Positions 1 to 7,150 of a stretch of DNA of 13,430 nt are shown one piece after another. The DNA is from Pseudomonadota bacterium (GTDB lineage: Bacteria; Pseudomonadota; Gammaproteobacteria; Enterobacterales; Enterobacteriaceae). A program made the position numbers and the translations under genes. Every line of letters starts with the position of its first letter. Position 1 is the stretch's first letter. Location of the stretch: positions 1 to 13,430 of the forward strand of contig JAFACP010000229.1 of assembly GCA_023425455.1 (NCBI GenBank), written 5' to 3'. Under the pieces are notes generated by a model that was not told the DNA's origin, searched no databases, and was given only the letters and a program-made list of their open reading frames with translations.

Positions 1-1
1 G

Positions 2-301
2 GCCTACAATATTCATCTCAGCTTCTCTGAAGTGACGGTGCTGATGCTGACCCTGATGCTGGCCTCCAAAGGGATTGCCGGGGTTCCGCGCTCTGCGCTG
101 GTGGTGCTGGCGGCGACGATCCCGAGCTTTAACATTCCGGTGGCCGGTATTCTGCTGCTGATGGGTATCGACCACTTCCTCGATATGGGTCGCTCGGCCA
201 TTAACGTGCTGGGGAATGGCATTGCGACGGCGATGCTGGCGCAGAATGAAGGCTTGCTGGAGGCAGAGGGAAAAGCGGAGCTGATTGAGCAGGAAGCCTG
301 A
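2..301 (+). CDS. Dicarboxylate/amino-acid:cation symporter (DAACS family), C-terminal part
   Basis: Only the last 99 codons are present; the reading frame is already open at the left edge and ends in TGA. The product is the C-terminal core of a sodium- or proton-coupled dicarboxylate/glutamate transporter of the inner membrane (GltP/DctA/GltPh fold). Visible landmarks are the HP2 hairpin segment SKGIAGVPRSAL and the following TM8 motif DHFLDMGRSAINVLGN. TM8 keeps the family's two Asp residues four apart, the substrate-binding Arg, and the Asn four positions later. The final acidic position that is Asp in archaeal GltPh is Asn here. A short Glu/Ala-rich polar tail follows. The exact substrate cannot be told from this part, so no symbol is given. 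The gene converges on cheW, whereas E. coli has tar at this point. Confidence 0.9.
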   Translation, partial: AYNIHLSFSEVTVLMLTLMLASKGIAGVPRSALVVLAATIPSFNIPVAGILLLMGIDHFLDMGRSAINVLGNGIATAMLAQNEGLLEAEGKAELIEQEA

Positions 302-336
302 TCCGCTCGCTTGTCGCGGTCAGCAAGGTGAACGTT

Positions 337-361
337 TAAGGGGGCCGCAATGGCCCCCTTA
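337..361. terminator. Bidirectional hairpin terminator between the symporter gene and cheW
   Basis: A perfect 10-bp inverted repeat (TAAGGGGGCC / GGCCCCCTTA) with a 5-nt loop starts 36 bp after the symporter stop codon. The T tract on the plus strand is poor (TTATCTTATT), and the minus strand has none. It is most likely the symporter terminator, and may also stop residual transcription from cheW. Confidence 0.65.
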
Positions 362-413
362 TCTTATTCACAGGCAGAGAAGAGACTGTTTTCTGGCGCT
401 CTTACGCAGAACG

Positions 414-446
414 AAACGGTTCCACAATGGGTTCACAGAACCGTTT
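414..446 (-). terminator. Weak hairpin downstream of cheW, possible terminator
   Basis: A 9-bp inverted repeat (AAACGGTTC / GAACCGTTT) with a 15-nt loop lies 21 bp beyond the cheW stop codon. A competing 5-bp hairpin (GGTTC / GAACC) sits inside and across it. The minus strand has no real T tract after the stem, so this is only a candidate end for the motAB-cheAW transcript. Confidence 0.35.
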
Positions 447-467
447 TCACCACCAGACCAGCGCGTA

Positions 468-971
468 TTACGCCACGTGACTCGCGGCGATATCGAGCAA
501 CGCCATCTCATCGCTGTTCAGCAGTTTCTCAATATTCACCAGGATCAGCATACGCTCACCGAGCGCGCCCAGGCCGGTCAGGTATTCGGTCGACAGCGTG
601 ACCGCAAACTCCGGAGCCGGACGGATCTGATCCGAGGTCAGGGACAGAACGTCGGAGACGCCATCGACAACGATCCCCACCACGCGCTGGCCGAGATTGA
701 GTACGATCACCACGGTGTTGTCGTTGTAATCGACATCGCCCTGGCTGAATTTCACCCGCAGATCGACAATCGGGACAATAACGCCGCGCAGGTTGGTTAC
801 CCCTTTGATAAAGGCCGGGGTATTCGCAATACGCGTTACCTGATCGTAACCACGAATTTCCTGCACTTTCAGAATGTCGATACCGTACTCTTCGTCACCC
901 AAAGTGAATACCAGGAACTCCTGTCCTGATGGCTCGCCCGCCAGTTTCGTTACATTACTCATACCGGTCAT
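468..971 (-). CDS. cheW: Chemotaxis coupling protein CheW
   Basis: This 167-residue cytoplasmic adaptor links chemoreceptor tips to the kinase CheA in the chemosensory array. The whole protein is one CheW-like double beta-barrel domain. Family stretches seen include [20 protein letters not shown] near the N-terminus, [14 protein letters not shown] in the middle and [10 protein letters not shown] in the second half. Length and sequence match E. coli CheW (167 aa). The ATG start has an AAGG Shine-Dalgarno-like sequence in the 19-bp gap after cheA, so it is the last gene of the motA-motB-cheA-cheW operon. In E. coli, tar follows on the same strand. Here no receptor gene follows, and the next gene is a convergent transporter. 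Confidence 0.97.
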   Translation of the reverse strand: MTGMSNVTKLAGEPSGQEFLVFTLGDEEYGIDILKVQEIRGYDQVTRIANTPAFIKGVTNLRGVIVPIVDLRVKFSQGDVDYNDNTVVIVLNLGQRVVGIVVDGVSDVLSLTSDQIRPAPEFAVTLSTEYLTGLGALGERMLILVNIEKLLNSDEMALLDIAASHVA

Positions 972-990
972 GTTATTACCTTTTGCTTAA

Positions 991-2757
991 TCAGGCGGCT
1001 GTGTACGCCACACGTTGTTCACGATTTAATCCCTGAAGCGCCGATACATCGACGATCAGCGCGACGCTACCATCGCCGAGGATGGTCGCAGCAGAAATGC
1101 CAGGTACTTTGCGGTAGTTGCTTTCAAGGTTTTTCACCACCACCTGATGCTGACCAATCAGCTGATCGACCAGCAGCGCATAGCGGCGTCCGGCGCTTTG
1201 CAGGATCACCACGATACCCTGTGTGGCTTCGGTTTTTGCCCCGTCCACTTCAAACACTTTCCACAGTTCGACCAGCGGCAGGTATTCACCGCGCACCTCG
1301 AGCACGCGCTCACCGCCCGCCAGCGGATGCAGATCTTCTTCACGCGGCTGCAGCGACTCCATCACCGCGTTCAGCGGCAGAATAAAGACTTCATCAGCCA
1401 CTTTCACCGACATACCGTCAAGAATGGCCAGCGTTAACGGCAGCAGAATGCGAATGGTGGTGCCGGAGCCTTGCTTAGACTGGATCTCAACGTGGCCGCC
1501 CATCTCCTGGATGTTACGTTTCACCACGTCCATCCCCACGCCGCGGCCGGAAACGTCGATCACTTGTTCCGCGGTCGAGAAGCCTGGCGCAAAGATCAGC
1601 ATGCCCACTTCTTCGTCGGTCATGTTTTCGTTAACCGCCATCCCCTGCGAAATGGCCTTCGCCAGAATACGCTCGCGGTTGAGGCCCGCGCCGTCATCCG
1701 TCACCTCAATGCAGATGTTTCCGCCCTGGTGTTCGGCGGAGAGGATCAGATTCCCCACCGGCGATTTTCCCGCGGCGACGCGGTTTTCCGGCAGTTCAAT
1801 ACCGTGGTCAAGACTGTTACGCACCAGGTGCGTTAACGGATCGATGATGCGCTCGATCAGGCTCTTATCCAGCTCGGTTGAGCTGCCCATTAGCGTCAGC
1901 TCAATCTGCTTATTGAGTTTGCCCGCCAGGTCACGCACCAGACGCGGGAAGCGGCTAAAGACGTACTCCATCGGCATCATACGGATGGACATCACCGACT
2001 CCTGCAGATCGCGGGCGTTACGTTGTAACTGCCCCATGCTGGTGATCAGATCGCCATGGGTTACCGGGTCCAGTTCATTGGAGCGCTGCGCCAGCATTGA
2101 CTGGGTGATCACCAGCTCACCGACCAGGTTAATCAGCTGATCGACCTTTTCAACCGCCACGCGGATACTGGTCGATTCACTGGCGCGCGCGGCAGGTTTT
2201 TCCCCGCGTCCAGGCGCCGCGGACTCTTTCGGCACCGCCTTCAGTGCCGGAGCGGCGGGCGCTACGGCTGGCGTCGCCGGTGCGGCTACCGCTGCGGCCT
2301 CGTCGACCACAGCGCGGGTCTCTTGCGCGGCGACAGGCGCTTCAACGGCTGCGGCTTCCGTTTCAAACGCGATCTGATCCGCTTCAATCACAAAGCACAG
2401 CACCGCCACAATGTCGTCCTGGCCGATCCCGTCATCAAGCGTCGCGGCAAGGCTGTCAGCGCCTTTAACCACGTTGCTTAATGTCGCCAGATTGCCGAGC
2501 TCCTCTTCCAGCAGGTTCACTTCGTTCTCTTTCAGACGAGAGAGAATAACGCGCAATTTGCCCGGCGAAGCGGCGGCAGGCGCAGCTTCCGCTGAAGTAA
2601 CGGCATCAACCACGCTCAGTTTTGCCGCAGCTACGGCTGGTGCAGCCGCCTCACCCTTCGCTTCCAGCGCCAGCTGGCGCAGCGCATTACAGATGTATTC
2701 AAAGCTGGCTGCATCAGGCTCTGCCGAGCTTTTATAGGCATCGAGCTGTTCCTGCAT
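991..2757 (-). other. cheA: Candidate internal start of the short CheA form (CheA-S, Met98)
   Basis: Codon 98 of cheA is ATG (2755-2757), the position at which E. coli makes the short form CheA-S. That form lacks the phospho-site His48 but keeps P2 to P5. The upstream sequence (AAACCAAAGATATT) gives only a weak ribosome site. Conservation of Met98 is seen directly. Production of the short form here is inferred from E. coli. Confidence 0.5.
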
Positions 2758-3048
2758 AATATCTTTGGTTTCCAAAAATAGGTTGATAATGTCGGTATTG
2801 AGCTGCATCTCACCGCGTCGTGCTTCATCAAGCAGGTTTTCCATTAAGTGGGTCGTTTCCTGCAAAATGGTAAAACCAAATGTCCCGGCGCCGCCTTTAA
2901 TGGAGTGCGCCGCACGGAAGATGGCATTAAGCTGCTCTGAATCCGGCGCTTCAGGCACCAGATCCAGCAGGTGTTGCTCCATATCGGCCAACAATTCGTC
3001 GGCTTCATCAAAGAATGTCTGATAAAAATCGCTAATATCCATGCTCAC
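991..3048 (-). CDS. cheA: Chemotaxis histidine kinase CheA
   Basis: This 685-residue kinase autophosphorylates when receptors are unliganded and passes phosphate to CheY and CheB. P1 (about 1-130) carries the phospho-acceptor His48 in [15 protein letters not shown]2, the CheY/CheB docking domain, is about 163-228, and P3 (dimerisation) starts near 291. P4 has the N box [11 protein letters not shown] (about 408-418), G1 DDGAG (451-455), F box FAPGF (486-490) and G2 GRGVG (501-505). P5 (about 540-685) binds CheW and receptors. The linker between P2 and P3 is Ala/Pro-rich and makes the protein about 31 residues longer than E. coli CheA (654). The start is GTG, as in E. coli. Its Shine-Dalgarno GAGGTGA contains the motB stop codon, so translation is probably coupled to motB, 4 bp upstream. 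Confidence 0.98.
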   Translation of the reverse strand: MSMDISDFYQTFFDEADELLADMEQHLLDLVPEAPDSEQLNAIFRAAHSIKGGAGTFGFTILQETTHLMENLLDEARRGEMQLNTDIINLFLETKDIMQEQLDAYKSSAEPDAASFEYICNALRQLALEAKGEAAAPAVAAAKLSVVDAVTSAEAAPAAASPGKLRVILSRLKENEVNLLEEELGNLATLSNVVKGADSLAATLDDGIGQDDIVAVLCFVIEADQIAFETEAAAVEAPVAAQETRAVVDEAAAVAAPATPAVAPAAPALKAVPKESAAPGRGEKPAARASESTSIRVAVEKVDQLINLVGELVITQSMLAQRSNELDPVTHGDLITSMGQLQRNARDLQESVMSIRMMPMEYVFSRFPRLVRDLAGKLNKQIELTLMGSSTELDKSLIERIIDPLTHLVRNSLDHGIELPENRVAAGKSPVGNLILSAEHQGGNICIEVTDDGAGLNRERILAKAISQGMAVNENMTDEEVGMLIFAPGFSTAEQVIDVSGRGVGMDVVKRNIQEMGGHVEIQSKQGSGTTIRILLPLTLAILDGMSVKVADEVFILPLNAVMESLQPREEDLHPLAGGERVLEVRGEYLPLVELWKVFEVDGAKTEATQGIVVILQSAGRRYALLVDQLIGQHQVVVKNLESNYRKVPGISAATILGDGSVALIVDVSALQGLNREQRVAYTAA

Positions 3049-3052
3049 GCTG

Positions 3053-3982
3053 TCACCTCGGATTGGCTGGTGGCGATGTTGGAACGGCAGCCGAAGGTAC
3101 GGCCCCAGGCTGTTTTAAATCGTCCAGTGACTCATTCTGACTTTCGGCGTTTTCATGCAGGATGGCCTGCTCCGCCTGCTGGTTCAGCACTAAAAGACTG
3201 ATACGACGGTTGATGGCGTCATCTGGCCCGCGGTCGGAGACCCGCATAGTGGCAGCCATGCCGACCACGCGCAGAACCTTGCCATCATCAAGCCCACCCG
3301 CCACCAGCTCGCGTCGCGAGGCGTTGGCACGATCGGCAGAAAGCTCCCAGTTGCTGTAGCCCTTTTCGCCGGTGGCGTAAGGGAAATCATCCGTGTGTCC
3401 TGACAGGCTGATACGGTTTGGGATCCCGTTCAGAACCGGTGCGATTGCCCGCAAAATGTCGCGCATATAGGGTTCAACTTCCGCGCTTCCGGTTTTAAAC
3501 ATTGGCCGGTTCTGACTGTCGATAATCTGAATACGCAGCCCTTCCTGCACCAGATCGATTTTCAGATGTGGACGCAGCGCACGCAGTTTCGGGTCGGCCT
3601 CAATCAGCTGATCCAGATCGCCACGCAGCTTCTTCAGTCGCGCCTGCTCCATCCGTTTTTTCAGCTCGTCGATGTTTGGCTCTTTTTTCACCTCACCCTT
3701 CTGCTGGGTGTAATCATCGCCCCCGCCGGGGATCGGGCTTTCGCTGTTAGAGATACGCTGCCCGCCGGTGACCGCCGTAGCCAGCGGCGTTCTGAAATAC
3801 TCCGCAATCTGGATAAGCTCCTTCGGACTGGAGATGGAGATCAGCCACATCACCAGGAAGAACGCCATCATCGCGGTCATAAAATCGGCGTAAGCGATTT
3901 TCCATGAGCCATGCGCGCCGTGCCCATGCCCTTTGTGCTTGCGCTTTTTTACAATGACGATCGGATGGGACTGGTTTTTCAT
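3053..3982 (-). CDS. motB: Flagellar motor stator protein MotB
   Basis: MotB (309 aa; E. coli 308) is the peptidoglycan-anchored half of the MotA5B2 proton-driven stator. A basic, His/Gly-rich cytoplasmic N-terminus (1-25) precedes one transmembrane helix at about 28-50. This contains [17 protein letters not shown], in which Asp33 is the equivalent of the essential proton-binding Asp32. The plug segment follows near 52-65. A periplasmic linker leads to an OmpA-like peptidoglycan-binding domain (about 145-270) with [10 protein letters not shown] and [13 protein letters not shown]. The tail is Pro/Ala-rich. The start codon overlaps the motA stop as ATGA, a sign of translational coupling that fits the need for matched MotA and MotB amounts. 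The one-residue shift of the Asp comes from an extra residue in the N-terminal His/Gly stretch. Confidence 0.98.
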   Translation of the reverse strand: MKNQSHPIVIVKKRKHKGHGHGAHGSWKIAYADFMTAMMAFFLVMWLISISSPKELIQIAEYFRTPLATAVTGGQRISNSESPIPGGGDDYTQQKGEVKKEPNIDELKKRMEQARLKKLRGDLDQLIEADPKLRALRPHLKIDLVQEGLRIQIIDSQNRPMFKTGSAEVEPYMRDILRAIAPVLNGIPNRISLSGHTDDFPYATGEKGYSNWELSADRANASRRELVAGGLDDGKVLRVVGMAATMRVSDRGPDDAINRRISLLVLNQQAEQAILHENAESQNESLDDLKQPGAVPSAAVPTSPPANPR

Positions 3983-4866
3983 GCGTCCTCAGTTGTCGTC
4001 TGTTGGTTTGGGTTTTTCACCGCGCGCACGTGTTCTTCAAGCTCGATAAACGATGGACGCTCGCTGGAGTACAACGTTTTACGACCAAATTCCACGGCGA
4101 TAGGCGGCGCATAACCGTTGAGATTGGAGAGCAGCGTGATTTTTACGCACTGCATCATTTTCGTGGTTTCCGCGCTCTTCTGGCGCAGAACGCTTGCCAG
4201 TGGCGAAATGAAGCCATAGGCCAGCAAAATACCGAGGAAGGTACCCACCATGGCGTGCGCAATCAGCGCACCAAGCTCAGCGGCAGGACGATCGGCAGAG
4301 GCCAGGGCGTGTACCACCCCCATCACCGCCGCGACGATACCAAACGCCGGCAGTGAATCACCCACCAGCGCCAGGCTGTTGGCCGGCACTTCGGATTCAC
4401 TTTCATGCGTCTCAATCTCTTCGTCCATCAGCGCTTCGATTTCGAAGGTGTTCATGTTGCCGCTGATGATGAGACGCAGATAATCGACGATGAAATCCAG
4501 CATCATGGCATCCGCGAGAATACGTGGATAGCTGGCGAATATTTCGCTCTCTTTAGGATTTTCGATATCCCGCTCCAGCGAGAACATCCCCTGCTGGCGT
4601 GACTTCGCCATCAGGCGATAGAGCAGCGCCAGCAGATCCATATACATGCTTTTGGTGTATTTCGAGCGACGGAACAGCAGCGGAATCGCTTTCAGCGTCC
4701 CCTTGATCGATTTACCGTTGTTACCAACGATAAAAGCCCCTACTCCAGCGCCGCCGATGATAATAAGTTCGGCTGGTTGATAGAGTGCTCCAAGGTGCCC
4801 GCCGGTCATCATGTAACCGCCGAAAACTGTACCGAGAACTACCAGGTAACCTAATAAGATAAGCAC
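3979..4866 (-). CDS. motA: Flagellar motor stator protein MotA
   Basis: MotA (295 aa, the E. coli length) is the four-helix membrane subunit of the stator, which converts proton flow into torque on FliG. Transmembrane stretches lie near residues 1-20, 34-50, 170-190 and 202-222. The large cytoplasmic loop holds the functional charges Arg90 and Glu98. Pro173 (SLPAFGIV) and Pro222 (FISPLAS), which are needed for torque generation, are present. The start is GTG, as in E. coli, with AAGGAT just upstream. It is the first gene of the motAB-cheAW operon, 123 bp downstream of flhC and behind an intrinsic terminator, so it needs its own promoter. Confidence 0.98.
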   Translation of the reverse strand: MLILLGYLVVLGTVFGGYMMTGGHLGALYQPAELIIIGGAGVGAFIVGNNGKSIKGTLKAIPLLFRRSKYTKSMYMDLLALLYRLMAKSRQQGMFSLERDIENPKESEIFASYPRILADAMMLDFIVDYLRLIISGNMNTFEIEALMDEEIETHESESEVPANSLALVGDSLPAFGIVAAVMGVVHALASADRPAAELGALIAHAMVGTFLGILLAYGFISPLASVLRQKSAETTKMMQCVKITLLSNLNGYAPPIAVEFGRKTLYSSERPSFIELEEHVRAVKNPNQQTTTEDA

Positions 4867-4917
4867 GACATCATCCTTCCGCTAGTGACTATGGCCAGGA
4901 TGCTCAGCTCGCCTGTT

Positions 4918-4944
4918 TTCCCGGCTGCGAGGTAAAAAAAAGCA
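4918..4944 (-). promoter_or_regulatory. Candidate sigma-28 (FliA) promoter of motAB-cheAW
   Basis: On the minus strand, GCCGGGAA (4918-4925) matches 6 of 8 bases of the sigma-28 -10 consensus GCCGATAA. Exactly 11 nt upstream is TGCTTTTT, a poor match (4 of 8) to TAAAGTTT. It overlaps the T tract of the flhC terminator. The mot-che operon is a FliA-dependent late operon in E. coli and Salmonella, which is the main reason for the call. Confidence 0.35.
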
Positions 4945-4966
4945 GCGGTAATAAATTACCGCTGCT
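4934..4966 (-). terminator. Intrinsic terminator of flhDC
   Basis: A perfect 11-bp stem (AGCAGCGGTAA / TTACCGCTGCT) with a TTTA loop is followed on the minus strand by eight T residues, a textbook rho-independent terminator. It starts 24 bp past the flhC stop codon, and so separates the flhDC transcript from motA. Confidence 0.9.
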
Positions 4967-4989
4967 GGAGTTTTGCCCACACCTCAGGG

Positions 4990-5568
4990 TTAAACAGCTT
5001 GTTCGATCTGTTCATCCAGCAGTTGTGGAATAATATCGGCAGCATCACGGGAAAGTTTACGTCTTTTTACTGCCCGGGATGGAGGCTGGCATAAACTGCA
5101 CGCGAAGCTGCCAGCAGGCTGATGAGCATGGGTGATAAAATTACCGTCGCAGCAGCTGCAGCGCGACAGTTGCAGCATTCCGCTTTCAACAAAACGCACC
5201 AGCGTCCATGCGCGGGTGAGCGCCAGCAGGGGACCCTCTTCCTGCTGTGGGCATTGTTCAAGATAAAGTTTATACGCTTTGATTACGGCATCGACGCCGC
5301 TGCACAAACCGGTTTTCAGAAGATACTGCCATGCGTTACAGAACATTGAAGCATGAATGTTCTGTTCCCAGGTCATAAACCAGTCCGTTGAAAACGGTAA
5401 CATCCCTTTTGGCGGGGGACTACCACGTAATTCTTTATACAGTTTGATCAGACGACCACGGCTCAGCTGCGTCTCGCTTTCCAGCATTTGCAAACGCGCG
5501 CCGAGGGTGATCAGTTCCATCGCCAGCTGAATGTCGCGGGCTTCCTGAACAATGCTTTTTTCGCTCAT
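4990..5568 (-). CDS. flhC: Flagellar master regulator subunit FlhC
   Basis: FlhC (192 aa) combines with FlhD as FlhD4C2 to activate the early flagellar promoters with sigma-70. The sequence is close to E. coli FlhC over its full length. The zinc site is visible as Cys137, Cys140, Cys157 and Cys160 (RCSCCDGN and FACSLC). The N-terminus starts [19 protein letters not shown]. The flhD stop reads TAATGATG, so two ATG codons are available at 5571 and 5568. The second gives the E. coli-type start MSEK and is preferred; the first would add one Met and overlap the flhD stop by one base. Translation is almost certainly coupled to flhD. Confidence 0.97.
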   Translation of the reverse strand: MSEKSIVQEARDIQLAMELITLGARLQMLESETQLSRGRLIKLYKELRGSPPPKGMLPFSTDWFMTWEQNIHASMFCNAWQYLLKTGLCSGVDAVIKAYKLYLEQCPQQEEGPLLALTRAWTLVRFVESGMLQLSRCSCCDGNFITHAHQPAGSFACSLCQPPSRAVKRRKLSRDAADIIPQLLDEQIEQAV

Positions 5569-5570
5569 CA

Positions 5571-5921
5571 TTACGCCCTTTTCTTACGGGCTGCGTCATC
5601 AGGCTGGCTGATGTCGCTGAGCAGGCGAGTGGAGAGCAGGATCCCGGTATGGATCTGCTGCAGATCGTCGACCCGTGACTCCTGGGTCAGACGCGTAATG
5701 GTCTGAGGATTATCAAATCGGAACTGGCAGACGAGTTGATTCGTTTCAGCCAACTTGACCATCTGTGGAAGCGTTAACCCGCCAAGCATAGTCGCCATCT
5801 CTTCGTTGATACCCAGACGGAACATCGCGGACGCCTTGTCCTGACTAATCAAACGCTGCGCGAGCAGTAAATATGACAAATTGATGTCATAAATATGTTT
5901 TAGCAACTCGGATGTATGCAT
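5571..5921 (-). CDS. flhD: Flagellar master regulator subunit FlhD
   Basis: FlhD (116 aa) is the partner of FlhC in the master activator complex. It is a small all-helical protein beginning [20 protein letters not shown]. The C-terminal part (about 83-116) carries the flexible segment that helps FlhC bind DNA. Cys65 (LVCQF), which forms the inter-subunit disulphide in the E. coli dimer, is present. An in-frame ATG three codons upstream (5930) would add Met-Gly-Lys. The 5921 start is chosen because it gives the family N-terminus and has GGGA a few bases upstream, whereas 5930 has only a poorly placed GGG. The gene is first in flhDC, and its long leader and promoter lie upstream in the intergenic region. 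Confidence 0.96.
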   Translation of the reverse strand: MHTSELLKHIYDINLSYLLLAQRLISQDKASAMFRLGINEEMATMLGGLTLPQMVKLAETNQLVCQFRFDNPQTITRLTQESRVDDLQQIHTGILLSTRLLSDISQPDDAARKKRA

Positions 5922-5955
5922 TTTTCCCATCCCGAATAACCAACTATTGTTTTTA

Positions 5956-5999
5956 TGCGGAAAGACCGCACCCCGTGATGTCGCCGGGAAATCACCCGG
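5956..5999 (-). promoter_or_regulatory. Two small hairpins in the flhDC mRNA leader
   Basis: In the leader of about 217 nt, two short stems stand between 35 and 80 nt upstream of the flhD start. One is TGCGG / CCGCA (5956-5960 with 5966-5970, 5-nt loop). The other is CCGGG / CCCGG (5984-5988 with 5995-5999, 6-nt loop). An alternative pairing GTGAT / ATCAC (5975-5979 with 5991-5995) competes with the second. The E. coli leader is a known target of CsrA and several small RNAs. Whether these stems serve that here is inference. Confidence 0.4.
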
Positions 6000-6119
6000 T
6001 ATTTTAAAAATAAAGAAAAGGCCAAATGCATAGTTGAATTAAGATTTGTACGTACTTAAACGCCTAACGACCCAACCGGTGATGCGTTACTGAGACGTTT
6101 ATCATTTCTTACAAATAAC

Positions 6120-6133
6120 TAAGATTTTTCCTA
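6120..6133 (-). promoter_or_regulatory. RcsAB box in the flhDC leader
   Basis: The minus strand reads TAGGAAAAATCTTA. I recall the same sequence as the RcsAB box of E. coli flhDC, where the Rcs phosphorelay represses motility. It lies at about +6 to +19 relative to the inferred transcription start, also as in E. coli. The same stretch carries a GGA that could be a CsrA contact at the mRNA 5' end. Confidence 0.8.
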
Positions 6134-6137
6134 ATTC

Positions 6138-6173
6138 GACGCAAACTCTACCCGTCAGTTTTGCCACATACAA
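6138..6173 (-). promoter_or_regulatory. flhDC core promoter
   Basis: On the minus strand, TTGTAT (6168-6173) and TAGAGT (6145-6150) are separated by exactly 17 bp, giving a start near 6138. Both elements are weak matches to sigma-70 (3 of 6 and 4 of 6), as expected for an activator-dependent promoter. Placement is supported independently: the perfect CRP site is then centred at -71.5 and the RcsAB box falls just downstream of the start, as in E. coli. Confidence 0.7.
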
Positions 6174-6201
6174 TGCAGCCCAACCACAAATTTAAAAAAA
6201 A

Positions 6202-6217
6202 TGTGATCTACGTCACA
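6202..6217. promoter_or_regulatory. CRP-cAMP binding site of flhDC
   Basis: TGTGATCTACGTCACA is a perfect TGTGA-N6-TCACA dyad, flanked by AAA and TAATTT. Its centre (6209.5) is 71.5 bp upstream of the inferred flhDC start, the class I spacing known for E. coli flhDC activation by CRP. It is more than 500 bp from uspC, so an effect on that gene is less likely. Confidence 0.88.
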
Positions 6218-6315
6218 TAATTTACGTGAATATTACCTACAAATCCATCAGCACGACTTGTAATTTGAACGTTTTTTAAGCAATTGATGCTGTTTTATAT
6301 TATTAATGAACGAAT

Positions 6316-6367
6316 ACTCATGCAGAAGCATGAGTTCGGCTGTCAGGAAGCTGGCTTTTGCCTCCTG
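6316..6367. repeat. Pair of adjacent hairpins in the flhDC-uspC intergenic region
   Basis: The first is a perfect 8-bp inverted repeat, ACTCATGC / GCATGAGT (6316-6323 with 6328-6335), with an AGAA loop. The second, 8 bp later, pairs CAGGA with TCCTG (6344-6348 with 6363-6367) and GGC with GCC around a TTTT loop, with a 4-nt bulge. Neither is followed by a T tract on either strand. Function unknown: a structured RNA, a protein-binding site or a processed leader are all possible. Confidence 0.5.
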
Positions 6368-6586
6368 CCGCCAGGTTTGACGCCTGCCCCAGAGATAAAA
6401 CCTTTCTGCTACCATTCGATATCTTTAAAAAACAGGGAGATAGAAACAGAGCAACGGCGAATGATTACCAGAATTAATTATTTCATAATTGTTAATTTAC
6501 TTAGAAAATTATTTGCGGTTGCTCAGGGTGATTTGTGTGATTTACGTTAAGTTGTTAATTTTTTTAATCATGGTGCAATTTTCAAA

Positions 6587-6621
6587 TATTCTTCTTATAA
6601 GAATAATTAATGAATAATTAT
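6587..6621. repeat. AT-rich hairpin and tandem repeat upstream of uspC
   Basis: TATTCTT / AAGAATA (6587-6593 with 6599-6605, loop CTTAT) runs straight into two head-to-tail copies of GAATAATTA, at 6601-6609 and 6612-6620. The unit spacing of 11 bp is about one helical turn, which could phase a regulator such as H-NS or an AT-binding activator. No specific regulator is recognised. Confidence 0.4.
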
Positions 6622-6653
6622 GATAAGCTTCACACTAATGTCGTATTCCCCTC

Positions 6654-6682
6654 TTGCAGCCGCCGCGCATTCGCGGTAAAGC
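6654..6682 (+). promoter_or_regulatory. Weak candidate promoter for uspC
   Basis: TTGCAG (6654-6659) and TAAAGC (6677-6682) are 17 bp apart and would start transcription about 32 bp before the uspC ATG. The -35 is fair and the -10 poor. The spacer holds a perfect 5-bp GC hairpin (CCGCG-CATT-CGCGG, 6663-6676). Other starts in the AT-rich DNA upstream cannot be excluded. Confidence 0.3.
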
Positions 6683-6721
6683 TTTTCGTATGCCGTCTCA
6701 CTGACACCGAAGGAGCGTGTG

Positions 6722-7150
6722 ATGAGCTACAACCATCTTCTTGTTTCTGTTGCTGTTTCTCCCGAAAGCCATCATCTTGTCGCGCGCGCCGTGGCCATCG
6801 CCAGACCGCATAATGCCCGCATTAGTCTAATCACCTTCGCCAGCGAGCCTGAAATGTATAATCAACTGGCTGCGCCGATGCTCGAAGATATTCGTGAGGT
6901 TCTTCAGGAAGAAACTCAGCAATTTCTGCGGGAGCTGGTCGAAAAAGCAAATTACCCCGTTTATGAGACCGTTATTGCGACAGGTGAATTAAGCGCACGT
7001 ATTCTGGACATATGTCATAAACAAAATATTGATCTGGTTATATGTGGCAATCATAACCATAACTTTTTTTCTCGCGCGGCCTGTGCGGCGAAACCCATTG
7101 TCGCCTCAAGCAAAGTGGATGTTCTGCTGGTGGCGTTAGGGGGCCATTAA
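6722..7150 (+). CDS. uspC: Universal stress protein UspC
   Basis: This 142-residue cytoplasmic protein of the UspA superfamily matches E. coli UspC (YecG) in length, sequence and gene position. In E. coli it is induced in stationary phase and linked to osmotic and UV stress and to motility. The fold begins with MSYNHLLVSVAVSPES, and the middle has PEMYNQLAAPMLEDIREV. The end has DLVICGNHNHNFFSRA and the last strand VDVLLVAL. The G-2x-G-9x-G(S/T) ATP-binding loop of other Usp proteins is not present, as in the UspA branch. AGGAG at 6711-6715, 6 nt before the ATG, decides the start over an in-frame GTG at 6719. It is divergent from flhDC and convergent with otsA. Confidence 0.95.
   Translation: MSYNHLLVSVAVSPESHHLVARAVAIARPHNARISLITFASEPEMYNQLAAPMLEDIREVLQEETQQFLRELVEKANYPVYETVIATGELSARILDICHKQNIDLVICGNHNHNFFSRAACAAKPIVASSKVDVLLVALGGH

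Larger units (their letters stand above)
6218..6721. other. Intergenic region between the flhDC promoter and uspC
   Basis: About 500 bp without a convincing gene. The left (6218-6315) and right (6420-6650) parts are very AT-rich with short A and T runs, typical of H-NS-bound flhDC upstream DNA. A GC-richer block (6316-6390) holds two hairpins. Near 6587-6621 there are a 7-bp hairpin and a tandem repeat of about 10 bp. In several E. coli strains an IS element sits upstream of flhDC; I see no transposase remnant or IS end here. An 84- to 88-codon open frame at 6284-6550 has no ribosome site or recognisable protein character and is not called. Confidence 0.6.

Noticed and set aside
289..297. Degenerate second Walker A of AraG (residues 289-297) as a sign of a damaged gene
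   Set aside because: Arg replacing Lys in the second site is normal for this family of sugar-import ATPases, and the gene is full length.
285..929. Plus-strand open frame of 214 codons opposite cheW
   Set aside because: Antisense shadow of a well-recognised gene; its Arg/His/Gln-rich composition is typical of reversed coding sequence.
1223..2140. Plus-strand open frame of 305 codons opposite cheA
   Set aside because: Ser/Arg-rich antisense shadow of conserved kinase domains; no start signal.
6284..6550. Open frame of 88 codons upstream of uspC
   Set aside because: No ribosome site before the TTG or ATG starts, a composition that changes with the local GC content, the hairpins lie within it, and no recognisable domain, signal peptide or membrane pattern.
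5931..6721. IS element upstream of flhDC, as found in some E. coli strains
   Set aside because: No transposase frame, no terminal inverted repeats with flanking target duplication, and the CRP site and promoter are intact.
6610..6813. Small open frame running into uspC, possible upstream ORF
   Set aside because: No ribosome site before its ATG, Cys/Arg-rich nonsense composition, and it overlaps uspC in another frame.
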